DNA of 49,308 bases from Caballeronia megalochromosomata. Lineage in GTDB: Bacteria; Pseudomonadota; Gammaproteobacteria; Burkholderiales; Burkholderiaceae. Under the pieces are notes generated by a model. That model had not been told where the DNA came from and did not search any database. It was given only the letters and a program-made list of their open reading frames with translations. Position 1 is the stretch's first letter, and each line of letters opens with the position of its first letter. The stretch is from assembly GCA_001580565.1 (NCBI GenBank), contig LRBF01000252.1, positions 1-49,308 on the forward strand, read 5' to 3'. The position numbers were made by a program, and so were the translations under genes. Below are positions 23,607 to 32,128 of this stretch, piece by piece.

Positions 23607-24712
23607 CCACCGAAGACATCCGTATCGACACCGCCAACGGCATCGGCTTCATTGCGCTCGATCGTCCGAAGGCACTCAACGCGCTGACGCCGCCGATGCT
23701 GCGCGCGATCAGCGAAGCATTGCGCGCGTGGCGCCACGATCAGGCGATCCGCGCGGTTATCGTCTATAGCCCGCACGTGCGGGCCTTCTGCGCGGGCGGC
23801 GATATCCGCTTTCTGTACGAGTCCGCGCAGGCGGGCGCGCGCGATGCGATCGACGCGTTCTTCACCGACGAATACAAGCTCAACCACGCGATCTTCACGT
23901 TTCCGAAGCCGTACGTCGCGGTCGTGAATGGCGTCGTGATGGGCGGCGGCATGGGCATCTCGCAGGGCGCGCATCACACGGGCGGCCTGCGCATCGTCAC
24001 GCAGTCGACGAAGATGGCGATGCCCGAGACGCGGATCGGCCTCTTTCCCGATGTCGGCGTGAGCTGGTTTCTCGCGCGCGCGCCGGGCGCGATCGGCCGC
24101 TATCTCGCGGCGACGGGCGCGAGCCTGGCCGCCGCCGATGCGCTCTACGCCCGCATGGCCGACGCCTATCTCGACGATGGCGCGCTGCCGGGGCTCGTCG
24201 AATCGCTCAGGCATCAGCGTTTTCTCGACGGCGTGGAGATCATCCGCTTCGTGCAGAGCGAGACGACGAAGCACAAGGTCGCGCCGATCCCCGAGCGAAG
24301 CGAACTCGCCGCGGCGCGCACGATGATCGACAAGTACTTCGCGGCGGGCAACGGCGCGTCGATTCTCGCGTCGCTCGAGCGCGAGGCGGACATCGGCAAC
24401 GACTGGGCGAAGCGCACGGCCGCCGAGTTGCGCGAGCGCTCACCGCTGTCCGTCGATGTAGCGCTGCAGCAAGTCGATCGCGCGAAATTCTCGACGATGG
24501 CCGAGACGCTGCGCCGCGATCTCGATCTCACGCGCACGATGTTCGAGCGCGGCGATGTGCTGGAGGGTATTCGCGCGCGCATCGTCGACAAGGACAACGA
24601 GCCGCGCTGGAAGATCGCGCGCGCCGAGGACGTGAACGCCGCCGATATCGACCGCATGTTCGAGAGCGCGTGGACGCCCGCGGCGCATCCGCTGCGGCTT
24701 CTGAAGGATTGA
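23603..24712 (+). CDS. Enoyl-CoA hydratase/isomerase family, 3-hydroxyisobutyryl-CoA hydrolase-like
   Basis: 369 residues. Length and C-terminal extension fit the HIBCH branch rather than short crotonases. Oxyanion-hole segments are AFCAGGDIRF (61-70) and NGVVMGGGMGIS (109-120). The catalytic pair is Glu142 and Asp150 in PETRIGLFPDVG, as in valine-catabolic hydrolases. It would release 3-hydroxyisobutyrate from its CoA ester. It is coupled to the TetR gene by ATGA. No other valine-degradation gene is in the window, so substrate is inferred from family only. Confidence 0.87.
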   Translation: MTTEDIRIDTANGIGFIALDRPKALNALTPPMLRAISEALRAWRHDQAIRAVIVYSPHVRAFCAGGDIRFLYESAQAGARDAIDAFFTDEYKLNHAIFTFPKPYVAVVNGVVMGGGMGISQGAHHTGGLRIVTQSTKMAMPETRIGLFPDVGVSWFLARAPGAIGRYLAATGASLAAADALYARMADAYLDDGALPGLVESLRHQRFLDGVEIIRFVQSETTKHKVAPIPERSELAAARTMIDKYFAAGNGASILASLEREADIGNDWAKRTAAELRERSPLSVDVALQQVDRAKFSTMAETLRRDLDLTRTMFERGDVLEGIRARIVDKDNEPRWKIARAEDVNAADIDRMFESAWTPAAHPLRLLKD

Positions 24713-24723
24713 TGCCGGCAAGG

Positions 24724-24745
24724 GCGGCCCGCGTGGGCCGCTTTT
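24724..24745 (+). terminator. Intrinsic terminator of the hydrolase gene
   Basis: GCGGCCC (24724-24730), loop GCGT, GGGCCGC (24735-24741), then TTTT. It begins 12 bases after the stop. Confidence 0.88.
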
Positions 24746-24760
24746 GATGTCGACGCCGGG

Positions 24761-25186
24761 TCAGCGCGGCTCGCTGCCGGCCATGAACGCGCGCATGAAC
24801 ACGAGCGCGCCCCAGCCCCAGATCGCGTTGGCGATGAAGTTCGGCGCGAGGCGCGGCAGCATGTTGCCGCTCGGCCAGATCCCGCGCGCCGGATCGATCA
24901 CGAATACGCCGACGGCGGTCAGCACGATCCCGCCGAAGACGAGCGCGCCGATCCACGGCGCGCTGCGGTCGGGCGCGACGCGCAGGAGCCACACCATCAG
25001 CACGCCGAAGATCGAACTCCACAGCGCATTGGCGATGAATTCGGGGATGCCGAGCGGAAGAAACGGTGCGGTGGAAAAGCCGGCCGGATCGACGAGGCCC
25101 GCCGCGTGCAGCAGCGCCAGCGTGGATTCGCGAAAAAAGAGCGCGGCGAGAAAACCAGAAACGAACGGCAGAATGACTTTTTGCAT
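24761..25186 (-). CDS. Integral membrane protein, unknown
   Basis: 141 residues from MQKVILPFVSGFLAALFFRE, with four hydrophobic segments. The sequence has two halves with similar ends: PEFIANALWSSIFGVLMVWL and PNFIANAIWGWGALVFMRAF, an internal repeat suggesting duplicated two-helix units. Comparable small proteins are annotated only as hypothetical. No nearby gene hints at a substrate. Confidence 0.75.
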   Translation of the reverse strand: MQKVILPFVSGFLAALFFRESTLALLHAAGLVDPAGFSTAPFLPLGIPEFIANALWSSIFGVLMVWLLRVAPDRSAPWIGALVFGGIVLTAVGVFVIDPARGIWPSGNMLPRLAPNFIANAIWGWGALVFMRAFMAGSEPR

Positions 25187-25295
25187 TGGCTGGACCGCTG
25201 GAGCCGGAGAGTGCGGTTCTCTCCGTTTATCGAGACGAGCGCCATTATAGTGGCGTCGCGCGTGCTTCCAGGCCGGGTGTTCGAGCGCTTGAAGG

Positions 25296-25541
25296 TTATT
25301 TTGCGATCGCGTCGCTCGCGGGACTGTGATGCAGCATGCGATCACTGTTGGGCGGCGGATTCGGGCGCTTCACCGGCATGTTGTCGGGATTGTCGGGGCG
25401 GGTCGCGCTCGCGGACGGCGCGCCGGGCGCGTTCGGCGGCTTGACCATCGAAGCGTTATCGTCCGGACGCGCGGTCTGGGCGTGCGCCGCGCACGTCGTG
25501 ATGAGCAAAAGGGCGGCTGTCGCGAGGTGATGTCGGGTCAT
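25296..25541 (-). CDS. Small exported proline/asparagine-rich protein
   Basis: 81 residues from MTRHHLATAALLLITT. The signal peptide is cleaved after AHA near residue 22. The mature part is disordered, rich in Pro, Asn, Asp and Arg (KRPNPPPNSDR). Function unknown. It is followed by the 24761-25186 membrane-protein gene on the same strand after 109 bp. Confidence 0.6.
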   Translation of the reverse strand: MTRHHLATAALLLITTCAAHAQTARPDDNASMVKPPNAPGAPSASATRPDNPDNMPVKRPNPPPNSDRMLHHSPASDAIAK

Positions 25542-25606
25542 GATCGGTCTTTCGCGAGGAAGAGATCTTTGACGTGCATCGCGCGTGCCCGAGGCGGACC
25601 CGGAAA

Positions 25607-25640
25607 GCAAAAAGCCCAGTCGGATGACTGGGCTTTTTGC
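25607..25640 (-). terminator. Terminator of tRNA-His
   Basis: A perfect 15-bp stem, 25607-25621 with 25626-25640, with loop GGAT and flanking A and T tracts inside the stem. It lies 13 bases downstream of the minus-strand tRNA-His and would also stop plus-strand transcription. Confidence 0.92.
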
Positions 25641-25652
25641 ATGAATTCTCGG

Positions 25653-25729
25653 TGGGGTGGCTGATGGGACTCGAACCCACGACGACAGGAATCACAATCC
25701 TGGACTCTACCAACTGAGCTACAGCCACC
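25653..25729 (-). tRNA. tRNA-His (GTG)
   Basis: 77 bases counting the G(-1) residue and the encoded CCA. Anticodon GTG is at 25693-25695 (read on the minus strand). The acceptor stem GTGGCTG/CAGCCAC is preceded by G(-1) opposite C73, the identity element for histidyl-tRNA synthetase. The T-arm GTGGGTTCGAGTCCC is standard. Confidence 0.96.
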
Positions 25730-25783
25730 ACTGTTACCGCGATCCTGACTGCTTCAGAACTGCCGTAGCAATCAAGAAGCGAG

Positions 25784-25812
25784 ATTATACGAACAAAGAT
25801 TGCGCTTGCCTA
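25784..25812 (-). promoter_or_regulatory. Promoter of tRNA-His
   Basis: On the minus strand TAGGCA (25807-25812), 17-base spacer, perfect TATAAT (25784-25789). The expected start is near 25777, about 48 bases before the mature tRNA. Confidence 0.7.
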
Positions 25813-25846
25813 GCCCCGTCGAGCATCTTTTTCCGAAGCCGGCGCG

Positions 25847-26851
25847 TCAGGACTCGAGGGCTTCCACGGCCTCGCGAAGGTGAGCTCGCGCCTCGTCGAA
25901 AATCGTCAGGTCGCCTTTCGCGAGCCGGCGATTGTCGGACAGCACACGCCGCCAGCCGCGCGCGCCCGCGACGCCGCGATACAGGCCGAGCGCATGCCGC
26001 GTCACCGCGCCGAGATACGTGCCGCGCGCAAGCTCGTGGCGCGCGTAGTCGATGAGCTTCGCCTCGATGTCCTCGCGCGAGGGAACCGGCGTATCGGCGC
26101 CATAGAAACGTGTGTCGACGCCCGCGAGCACGTACGGATTGTGATAAGCCTCGCGGCCGAGCATCACGCCGTCAACGTGCTTCAGATGTTCCTCGACTTC
26201 ATCCAGCGTCTTGATGCCGCCGTTGATCGAGATTTCCAGATGCGGGAAGTCCCGCTTCAGTCGATACGCGTATTCGTACTTGAGCGGCGGAATCTCGCGG
26301 TTCTCCTTCGGGCTCAGGCCTTTGAGAATCGCGTTGCGCGCGTGCACGATGAAGACCTCGCAGCCCGCATCGGCGATCGTGCCGACGAAATCGCGCACGA
26401 ACTCGTACTCCTCGACCGCGTCCACGCCGATGCGATGCTTGACCGTCACCGGGATCGACACGGCGTCGCGCATCGCCTTCACGCAGTCCGCGACGAGCTG
26501 CGGCTCATTCATCAGGCATGCGCCGAATGCGCCGCGCTGCACGCGCTCGGAAGGGCATCCGCAATTCAGGTTGATCTCGTCATAGCCCCACTGTTCGCCG
26601 AGCTTCGCGCTTTTCGCGAGATCGGCCGGTTCGCTGCCGCCGAGTTGCAGCGCAACGGGCGCCTCGGCGGGCGTGAACGCGAGATGCCGCGCGACATCGC
26701 CATACAGCAGCGCGCCTGTCGTCACCATTTCCGTGTAGAGCCAGGCATGACGCGACACGAGCCGGTGCAGGGACCGGCAATGGCGGTCGGTCCAGTCCAT
26801 CATCGGAGCGACGGACACACGGCGGGGGCTGATCTTGGATACGGCTGACAT
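25847..26851 (-). CDS. dusA: tRNA-dihydrouridine(20/20a) synthase
   Basis: 334 residues from MSAVSKISPRRVSVAPMMDW. It is an FMN-dependent enzyme that reduces U20/U20a in the tRNA D-loop using NADPH. VAPMMDWTDRH is the N-terminal flavin-site motif, INLNCGCPSERVQRGAFGAC contains catalytic Cys112, and a later GGIKT and GVMLGREAYHNP bind FMN phosphate. EYEFVRDFV is typical of DusA. The longer frame upstream lacks a coding signature. It lies beside tRNA-His on the same strand; the dihydrouridine target is tRNA in general, not that gene. Confidence 0.95.
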   Translation of the reverse strand: MSAVSKISPRRVSVAPMMDWTDRHCRSLHRLVSRHAWLYTEMVTTGALLYGDVARHLAFTPAEAPVALQLGGSEPADLAKSAKLGEQWGYDEINLNCGCPSERVQRGAFGACLMNEPQLVADCVKAMRDAVSIPVTVKHRIGVDAVEEYEFVRDFVGTIADAGCEVFIVHARNAILKGLSPKENREIPPLKYEYAYRLKRDFPHLEISINGGIKTLDEVEEHLKHVDGVMLGREAYHNPYVLAGVDTRFYGADTPVPSREDIEAKLIDYARHELARGTYLGAVTRHALGLYRGVAGARGWRRVLSDNRRLAKGDLTIFDEARAHLREAVEALES

Positions 26852-27032
26852 GGGCGACGACGGCCGCGCTTTCGTGCGAACCGCCTGAATCTGAAGGGGA
26901 ATCCGGAATTTTACCGCAGCGCGGCAGATCGGTCGTCCCGGCCGGCGATTTCGGATGGCGCAAACGTTCACTCCCTTCGCTTCACCATGCTAGGATTTCT
27001 AAACCACCCCCAACGACGACATTGGAGCAGAC

Positions 27033-27335
27033 ATGACTACTTTGGCGATCGACGGTGTGCGCTGGGTCAACGACCGCGTATCCAGCGTGCGCTGGGGCAG
27101 TTTCGATCCGGCCACGAACGACTGGGCCGCGCCCACCACCATCGTGGATGTCCAGCAAGTAGTGGACGCCATCAAAAGCGGCAAGGAAGTCCGCACGCTC
27201 TTCACGCTCGGCGGCCGCGCCTTCCTCGGCCCGAAAGTCAGCGCGATGCCGTATGCGAACGGACATATCGGCATCGAGGCCCGCGTGCAGGACGGGCAGA
27301 TCGAGAAGTCGCTCGAAGACCTGCCGGCTGTGTGA
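27033..27335 (+). CDS. Conserved hypothetical protein
   Basis: 100 residues from MTTLAIDGVRWVNDRVSSVR, with a GGAGCAGAC site before the ATG. It looks like a small beta-rich domain with RWGSFDPATNDWAAP and GKEVRTLFTLGGRAFLGPKV. Similar proteins recur in Burkholderia as DUF-type hypotheticals; I cannot name the family. It is divergent from dusA and followed after 34 bp by the DUF5594-like gene. Confidence 0.75.
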   Translation: MTTLAIDGVRWVNDRVSSVRWGSFDPATNDWAAPTTIVDVQQVVDAIKSGKEVRTLFTLGGRAFLGPKVSAMPYANGHIGIEARVQDGQIEKSLEDLPAV

Positions 27336-27369
27336 AAGCGCCGCGAGAAGGCGCTCACGGAGACGAGCG

Positions 27370-27762
27370 TTGAATCGCGAACACGCGCTCCGGTTCGAGG
27401 CGGAATTCATGCCGCGCATCGTCGAGCGCGTGATGGGTGTCCTCGGGCACGGCGTGCGCGTCGAGGTTCTTCCCTACGAAAGCGCGGCCGTGCCGACGCG
27501 TCTGCATGTCAGCGCCGAACGCGCACACCGCGAGGGCGATGATCCGCGCGGCTATCCGCATCCGCTGAATGTATTTCTGACCTGGGACGACGAGGAAATC
27601 GAACGCCTGATGGGCGTCGGCGGCGAGGCCCGATTCCTGCGATATCTCGACGCGATGGCGGCAAAGCTCGACGCCTGGCAGGGCGCGCGCGATGTCGATC
27701 TCGCGACGCGCTCGCAGGCGGAACCGGCGGTGCTGTTCGGCGGTCTCGATTTCGAAGCCTGA
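27370..27762 (+). CDS. DUF5594-like protein, TTG start
   Basis: 130 residues if translation begins at TTG (27370), which has GGAGA seven bases upstream. The first in-frame ATG (27409) would remove the conserved-looking NREHALRFEAEF segment. The sequence resembles the Burkholderia-type DUF5594 family from memory: VEVLPYESAAVPTRLHVSAE, HPLNVFLTWDDEEIERLM, and the end VLFGGLDFEA. Soluble, function unknown. It probably shares an operon with the previous small gene. Confidence 0.75.
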   Translation: MNREHALRFEAEFMPRIVERVMGVLGHGVRVEVLPYESAAVPTRLHVSAERAHREGDDPRGYPHPLNVFLTWDDEEIERLMGVGGEARFLRYLDAMAAKLDAWQGARDVDLATRSQAEPAVLFGGLDFEA

Positions 27763-27864
27763 TCACGGCGGCCGGCTGCCGCCCGTTAGCGCCCGTTCAG
27801 CCGACGCATCGCATTGCCGGCGCTCACGCCGGCAGGGCGCATCAACATGAACGAGGAGGTCGGT

Positions 27865-28068
27865 ATGGCATCGTCGAATGAAGGCGATCTGCGCGCATTC
27901 GTGCAGACCGCGGAACAGGCGGGCGGGTTCGTGTGGGTCATCACGCTCGTCGATTTTTCGGCGCGCGAGGTCAAGCGCGCGCTCGTCTCCGAAGAAAACT
28001 TCGCTACCGCCGACGCCGCCCGCGACGCAGGCCGGGATCGCCTGAAAGGGATGTCGAACGACCGCTGA
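27865..28068 (+). CDS. Small hypothetical protein
   Basis: 67 residues from MASSNEGDLRAFVQTAEQAG, chosen because GAGGAGG lies directly upstream at ideal spacing; an ATG at 27847 would put that box inside the gene. A strand-rich middle FVWVITLVDFSAREV is followed by a helix with ATADAARDAGRDRLKG. Family not recognised. Confidence 0.65.
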   Translation: MASSNEGDLRAFVQTAEQAGGFVWVITLVDFSAREVKRALVSEENFATADAARDAGRDRLKGMSNDR

Positions 28069-28099
28069 CGACGCGTCACGCGCGCGGCCCGCGACGGGC

Positions 28100-29131
<1,032 letters not shown>

Positions 29132-29343
29132 GATGCGACTCCCTGAAACTGTAAGCAGGCTGGAAAGGTCTGCGTAACTCTAGGATCGGTTTGCGTCCGG
29201 TTCAAGGAGATATGTGGGCCGCATCACGCAGACGAAAACATGTTCGACGATATCGAACGAGTACGCCAACGATGTTGTACGGCAGTGCGCGAAGTCCCGC
29301 CCATAATGGCTTCACACTGATCAACGTTCACAAGGAGAACGTC

Positions 29344-30081
29344 ATGAATCGCTTCGAAGGCAAGACAGTTCTGGTCACCGGCGGCAACAGCGGCATCGGT
29401 CTCGCGGCGGCGCAGGCATTTGCGGCGGAAGGCGCGCGGGTCGTCATCACCGGGCGCGACGAAAGCGCGCTCGCCACGGCGCGCGAATCGCTGGGCGCGA
29501 ACGCCATCGCCATCCGCAATGTGGCGGGCACGGTCGGCGCCGCGCGTGAGCTGGCGCAAGCGCTCGTCGATGCAAACGTCCGGCTCGACGCGATTTTCAT
29601 CAACGCGGGCGTCGGCACGTTCGCGCCGTTCACCGACATCGACGAAAAGGCATGGGATGAAACCTTCGCGATCAACGTGAAAGGGCCGTATTTCCAGATT
29701 CAATCGCTGGTGCCGCTTCTGAACCAGGACGCGTCGATCGTGCTGAACGGGTCGATCAACGCGCATATCGGCATGCCGATGTCGTCGGTGTACGCGGCGA
29801 GCAAGGCGGCGCTCGTGTCGCTCGCGAAGACGCTGTCGGCGGAATTGCTGCCGCGCGGCGCGCGCGTGAATGTCGTGAGTCCCGGTCCGGTCTCGACGCC
29901 GCTGCACGGCAAGCTCGGCCTCGTCGACGAAGCCGCCGCGCAACTCCAGAGCCAGATTCCGCTCGGGCGCTTCGGCAAGTCGAGCGAAGTGGCGGCGACG
30001 GTGCTGCATCTGGCGTCGCCGGAATCGGGCTTCATCGTGGGCACGGAGATCATCATCGACGGCGGCATGAGCCAGCTTTGA
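29344..30081 (+). CDS. Short-chain dehydrogenase/reductase
   Basis: 245 residues from MNRFEGKTVLVTGGNSGIGL with an AAGGAG box. The cofactor motif TGGNSGIG is at 12-19, NAG in FINAGVGTF, and the catalytic Ser137, Tyr150, Lys154 (YAASK). The basic residue after strand 2 (ITGRDE) points to NADPH. The C-terminus has the classical PGPVSTPL and IDGG ends. It is followed after 50 bp by the ABM gene, suggesting a joint redox or quinone role. Substrate unknown. Confidence 0.9.
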   Translation: MNRFEGKTVLVTGGNSGIGLAAAQAFAAEGARVVITGRDESALATARESLGANAIAIRNVAGTVGAARELAQALVDANVRLDAIFINAGVGTFAPFTDIDEKAWDETFAINVKGPYFQIQSLVPLLNQDASIVLNGSINAHIGMPMSSVYAASKAALVSLAKTLSAELLPRGARVNVVSPGPVSTPLHGKLGLVDEAAAQLQSQIPLGRFGKSSEVAATVLHLASPESGFIVGTEIIIDGGMSQL

Positions 30082-30131
30082 GTCAACCGCGCGGGCCGCA
30101 CGCGCGGCCCGTGCACCGCGAGGTTTTCATC

Positions 30132-30485
30132 ATGAGTGACATCACTTCGTTCGTCGTGCATCTGCCGGGCAAGCCGGAGCATCGCGAGGAACTGGAAACG
30201 CGTCTTCTCGATGTGCTGGAACGCATGTCCGACGAGCCGGATTTCATCAACACGTATCTGCATCGCGCGGCGGACGATCCGGACACGCTCGTGCTGTATG
30301 AAACGTGGGCGTGCTCGGCCGACTATTTCCGCGCGCATCATCTCGCGCGGCCTTATCGGCAGGCATACGAGGCCGTGCTGCCGCAATTGCTCGCGCGTGA
30401 GCGGACCATCGAATTTCTCACGCCGGTGCGAACCTACGAACGCGGCGCGCTCAGCGCATCGTCGGCTGCAGTTCGCCCCAGCTGA
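30132..30485 (+). CDS. Antibiotic biosynthesis monooxygenase (ABM) domain protein
   Basis: 117 residues. ABM ferredoxin-like fold: VVHLPGKPEHREELETRLLD, helix, then LHRAADDPDTLVLYETWACS and a final helix. Small ABM proteins act as quinone-forming monooxygenases or unknown enzymes. GAGG precedes the ATG. A GC-rich hairpin CGGGCCGC/GCGGCCCG (30092-30111) lies between it and the SDR. Its last 35 bases overlap the 3' end of the convergent lytic transglycosylase gene. Confidence 0.82.
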   Translation: MSDITSFVVHLPGKPEHREELETRLLDVLERMSDEPDFINTYLHRAADDPDTLVLYETWACSADYFRAHHLARPYRQAYEAVLPQLLARERTIEFLTPVRTYERGALSASSAAVRPS

Positions 30486-30912
30486 CGAGGATTTGCTGGA
30501 TGCTGCGCGCGTAGGCGTCGCGATGTTTCGGCGACTCCGAGTGGTAGGCGCCGATCGCGCGCCACGTGTTGCCGTACTTCACCATCTTCTGCTTCAGTAG
30601 CCACGCGGCGACGAACACATTGATGCACGGATCGGCCAGCGCGCGATGCGGGATGCCCTGACGCGCCAGATCGGAGAAATGGATCGAGTTGATCTGCAAC
30701 TGGCCGATATCGATCGAGCCGTTGGCGTTGCGGTTGAACGCGGCGGCATCGCCCTTCGATTCGCGCCACGCGAGCGCGCGCAGCACGAGCGGATTGACGC
30801 CCTGATAGGCGCCGGCCTGCTCGAAGCAATCGTCGGCGCGCGCGGCGCCCGCGGTGAGCGATGCGCCGAGCAGCACGCAGGCGGCGAGCGCGGCATGGGT
30901 CGAACGGAACAT
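30451..30912 (-). CDS. Lytic transglycosylase, IagB/IpgF/VirB1-like
   Basis: 153 residues with a signal peptide cleaved near residue 26 (ARA). It has an SLT domain: catalytic Glu51 in LAWRESKGD, the GSIDIGQLQINS motif (65-76) and the later AAWLLKQKMVKYGNTWRAIG. It cleaves the murein glycan strand to the anhydro form. The short form is typical of enzymes that open the wall for type III/IV secretion or pili. No such apparatus is in the window. It is third in a minus-strand set of three exported proteins. Confidence 0.9.
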   Translation of the reverse strand: MFRSTHAALAACVLLGASLTAGAARADDCFEQAGAYQGVNPLVLRALAWRESKGDAAAFNRNANGSIDIGQLQINSIHFSDLARQGIPHRALADPCINVFVAAWLLKQKMVKYGNTWRAIGAYHSESPKHRDAYARSIQQILVSWGELQPTMR

Positions 30913-30948
30913 GAGTCGTGGCTCCTTCGGGAAGGGAACGCGCGCCGC

Positions 30949-31290
30949 TTAGGGCGCGAGCGCAACGTCGATGCGGCGCTCGATGTCCTTCATGTACGTG
31001 CGCGATTCGTCGGACACCACGAGACGCGGCTCCGGCCCATTGCATTTGCAGTCGGCGACGCGGCGGGTCTTCTTTCCCTTGCGGCTCGCGGATTTCGCGG
31101 GCGGCTCGTCGTCGTCGACGGCGGCGGGCGGCAGCATTGCGAGCGTGGGCAAGGGCGGATAGACCTTCTGGCCGACGGGCGTGAGCGCCGCGAGCGTTTG
31201 CACGGATGCGGGCGCGCTCACGTCGAGCGGACCGGCGAAGGCGCTCGACGTGACGACCACGCCCGCGCAAAGAATCAGGATTCGGCGCAT
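30949..31290 (-). CDS. Exported hypothetical protein with CKC motif
   Basis: 113 residues. Signal peptide cleaved near residue 19 (AFA). The mature part is Pro/Ala-rich, then a basic patch ASRKGKKTRR, a Cys-x-Cys (ADCKCNG) and a helical end (RTYMKDIERRIDVAL). No family recognised. It lies between the lipoprotein gene (4 bp upstream) and the lytic transglycosylase gene (36 bp downstream), so the three are almost certainly one operon. Confidence 0.7.
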   Translation of the reverse strand: MRRILILCAGVVVTSSAFAGPLDVSAPASVQTLAALTPVGQKVYPPLPTLAMLPPAAVDDDEPPAKSASRKGKKTRRVADCKCNGPEPRLVVSDESRTYMKDIERRIDVALAP

Positions 31291-31294
31291 CGCG

Positions 31295-31684
31295 TCAGCC
31301 TCCCTGCGTCGGCTTGATGGACACGCTATAAGGCTGTCGCGCGCCGGCGGTCAGGTTTTCCAGACTCAGCCTGACGGTGTGCCTTGCCGGAACGCCTTTC
31401 CAGATCGCCTGATTGAGATACGGAAAATCCTGCGCGAGTGCGGTGACGAGGATGGTCGTCGGCTGCTTTTGCGCGGCCGCGAGCGCACCGGCTTTCGCGA
31501 GGATCGCGGTGAGTTGCGGGTCGCGCGCGCCGAGCGCGTCAGCGGGAATCTCGAAGCGGATGATGTCGGCGACGGGCGCCGGCTTGTCGGTCTGGGCCGT
31601 GCTGGCCGCCGGCATCGGCGCGCAACCGGTCGCGGCGAAGGCGACGGCGATGGCAAAAAAAGATGCTGCCCACTTCACTGGCAT
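31295..31684 (-). CDS. Small lipoprotein, first gene of the exported set
   Basis: 129 residues. Lipobox TGC with Cys21 after a hydrophobic segment (SFFAIAVAFAATGC). After a linker it has IIRFEIPADALGARDPQLTA and a C-terminal sheet-like part (ARHTVRLSLENLTAGARQPY). It could be a pilus or secretion-associated outer-membrane lipoprotein, judging from the transglycosylase in the same operon, but I recognise no family. Upstream, 31685-31876 holds no other gene and must hold the promoter. Confidence 0.7.
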   Translation of the reverse strand: MPVKWAASFFAIAVAFAATGCAPMPAASTAQTDKPAPVADIIRFEIPADALGARDPQLTAILAKAGALAAAQKQPTTILVTALAQDFPYLNQAIWKGVPARHTVRLSLENLTAGARQPYSVSIKPTQGG

Positions 31685-31876
31685 CTCCTGATTGAGTCAT
31701 GGCGATATGCGAGTTGACGGCGCGCGGGCGCACGACTTGATAGCCGCACGCAAACGTTTCGCCAAAAAGCAAGACTTGACTCAGAAGATGTCGATTCGAG
31801 GAATTGGCCTACGCGGATCGCACCAAACGATGCCGCGACGTTGCCGATGTGACGGTGAAATGACGCGCGAAATCCG

Positions 31877-32074
31877 TCAGATGCGCCACCACGCGCCGAT
31901 GCTCGGCTCGGCGTCGAGTGCGCGGAGGAAGTCGTCGGCGAAGGCGTCGGCGGCGACTTGCCGCTCGGGCGTGCCTTCCGGGAGATCGTGAGGATTTTTC
32001 AGGCCGCGCGCGTGGCGGATGGCCGCGACCGTTTCGGTCAGCGCGGCGAGGGCGTCGAGGGTGTGGGCGTTCAT
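31877..32074 (-). CDS. Small hypothetical protein
   Basis: 65 residues from MNAHTLDALAALTETVAAIR. Mostly helical and soluble, with a Trp-Trp near the C-terminus (GAWWRI). No good ribosome site is visible, so the start is uncertain. Composition and third-base bias look coding. Not recognised. Confidence 0.5.
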   Translation of the reverse strand: MNAHTLDALAALTETVAAIRHARGLKNPHDLPEGTPERQVAADAFADDFLRALDAEPSIGAWWRI

Positions 32075-32128
32075 ACGGGGGATTACGGCAGGCGCGGCCA
32101 AGGCTTGAGCCTTTACGTCATAAAAGCA

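Noticed and set aside
30451..31684. Type III secretion or pilus locus
   Set aside because: A single IagB-like transglycosylase and two unknown exported proteins are not enough; no ATPase, secretin or pilin is present.
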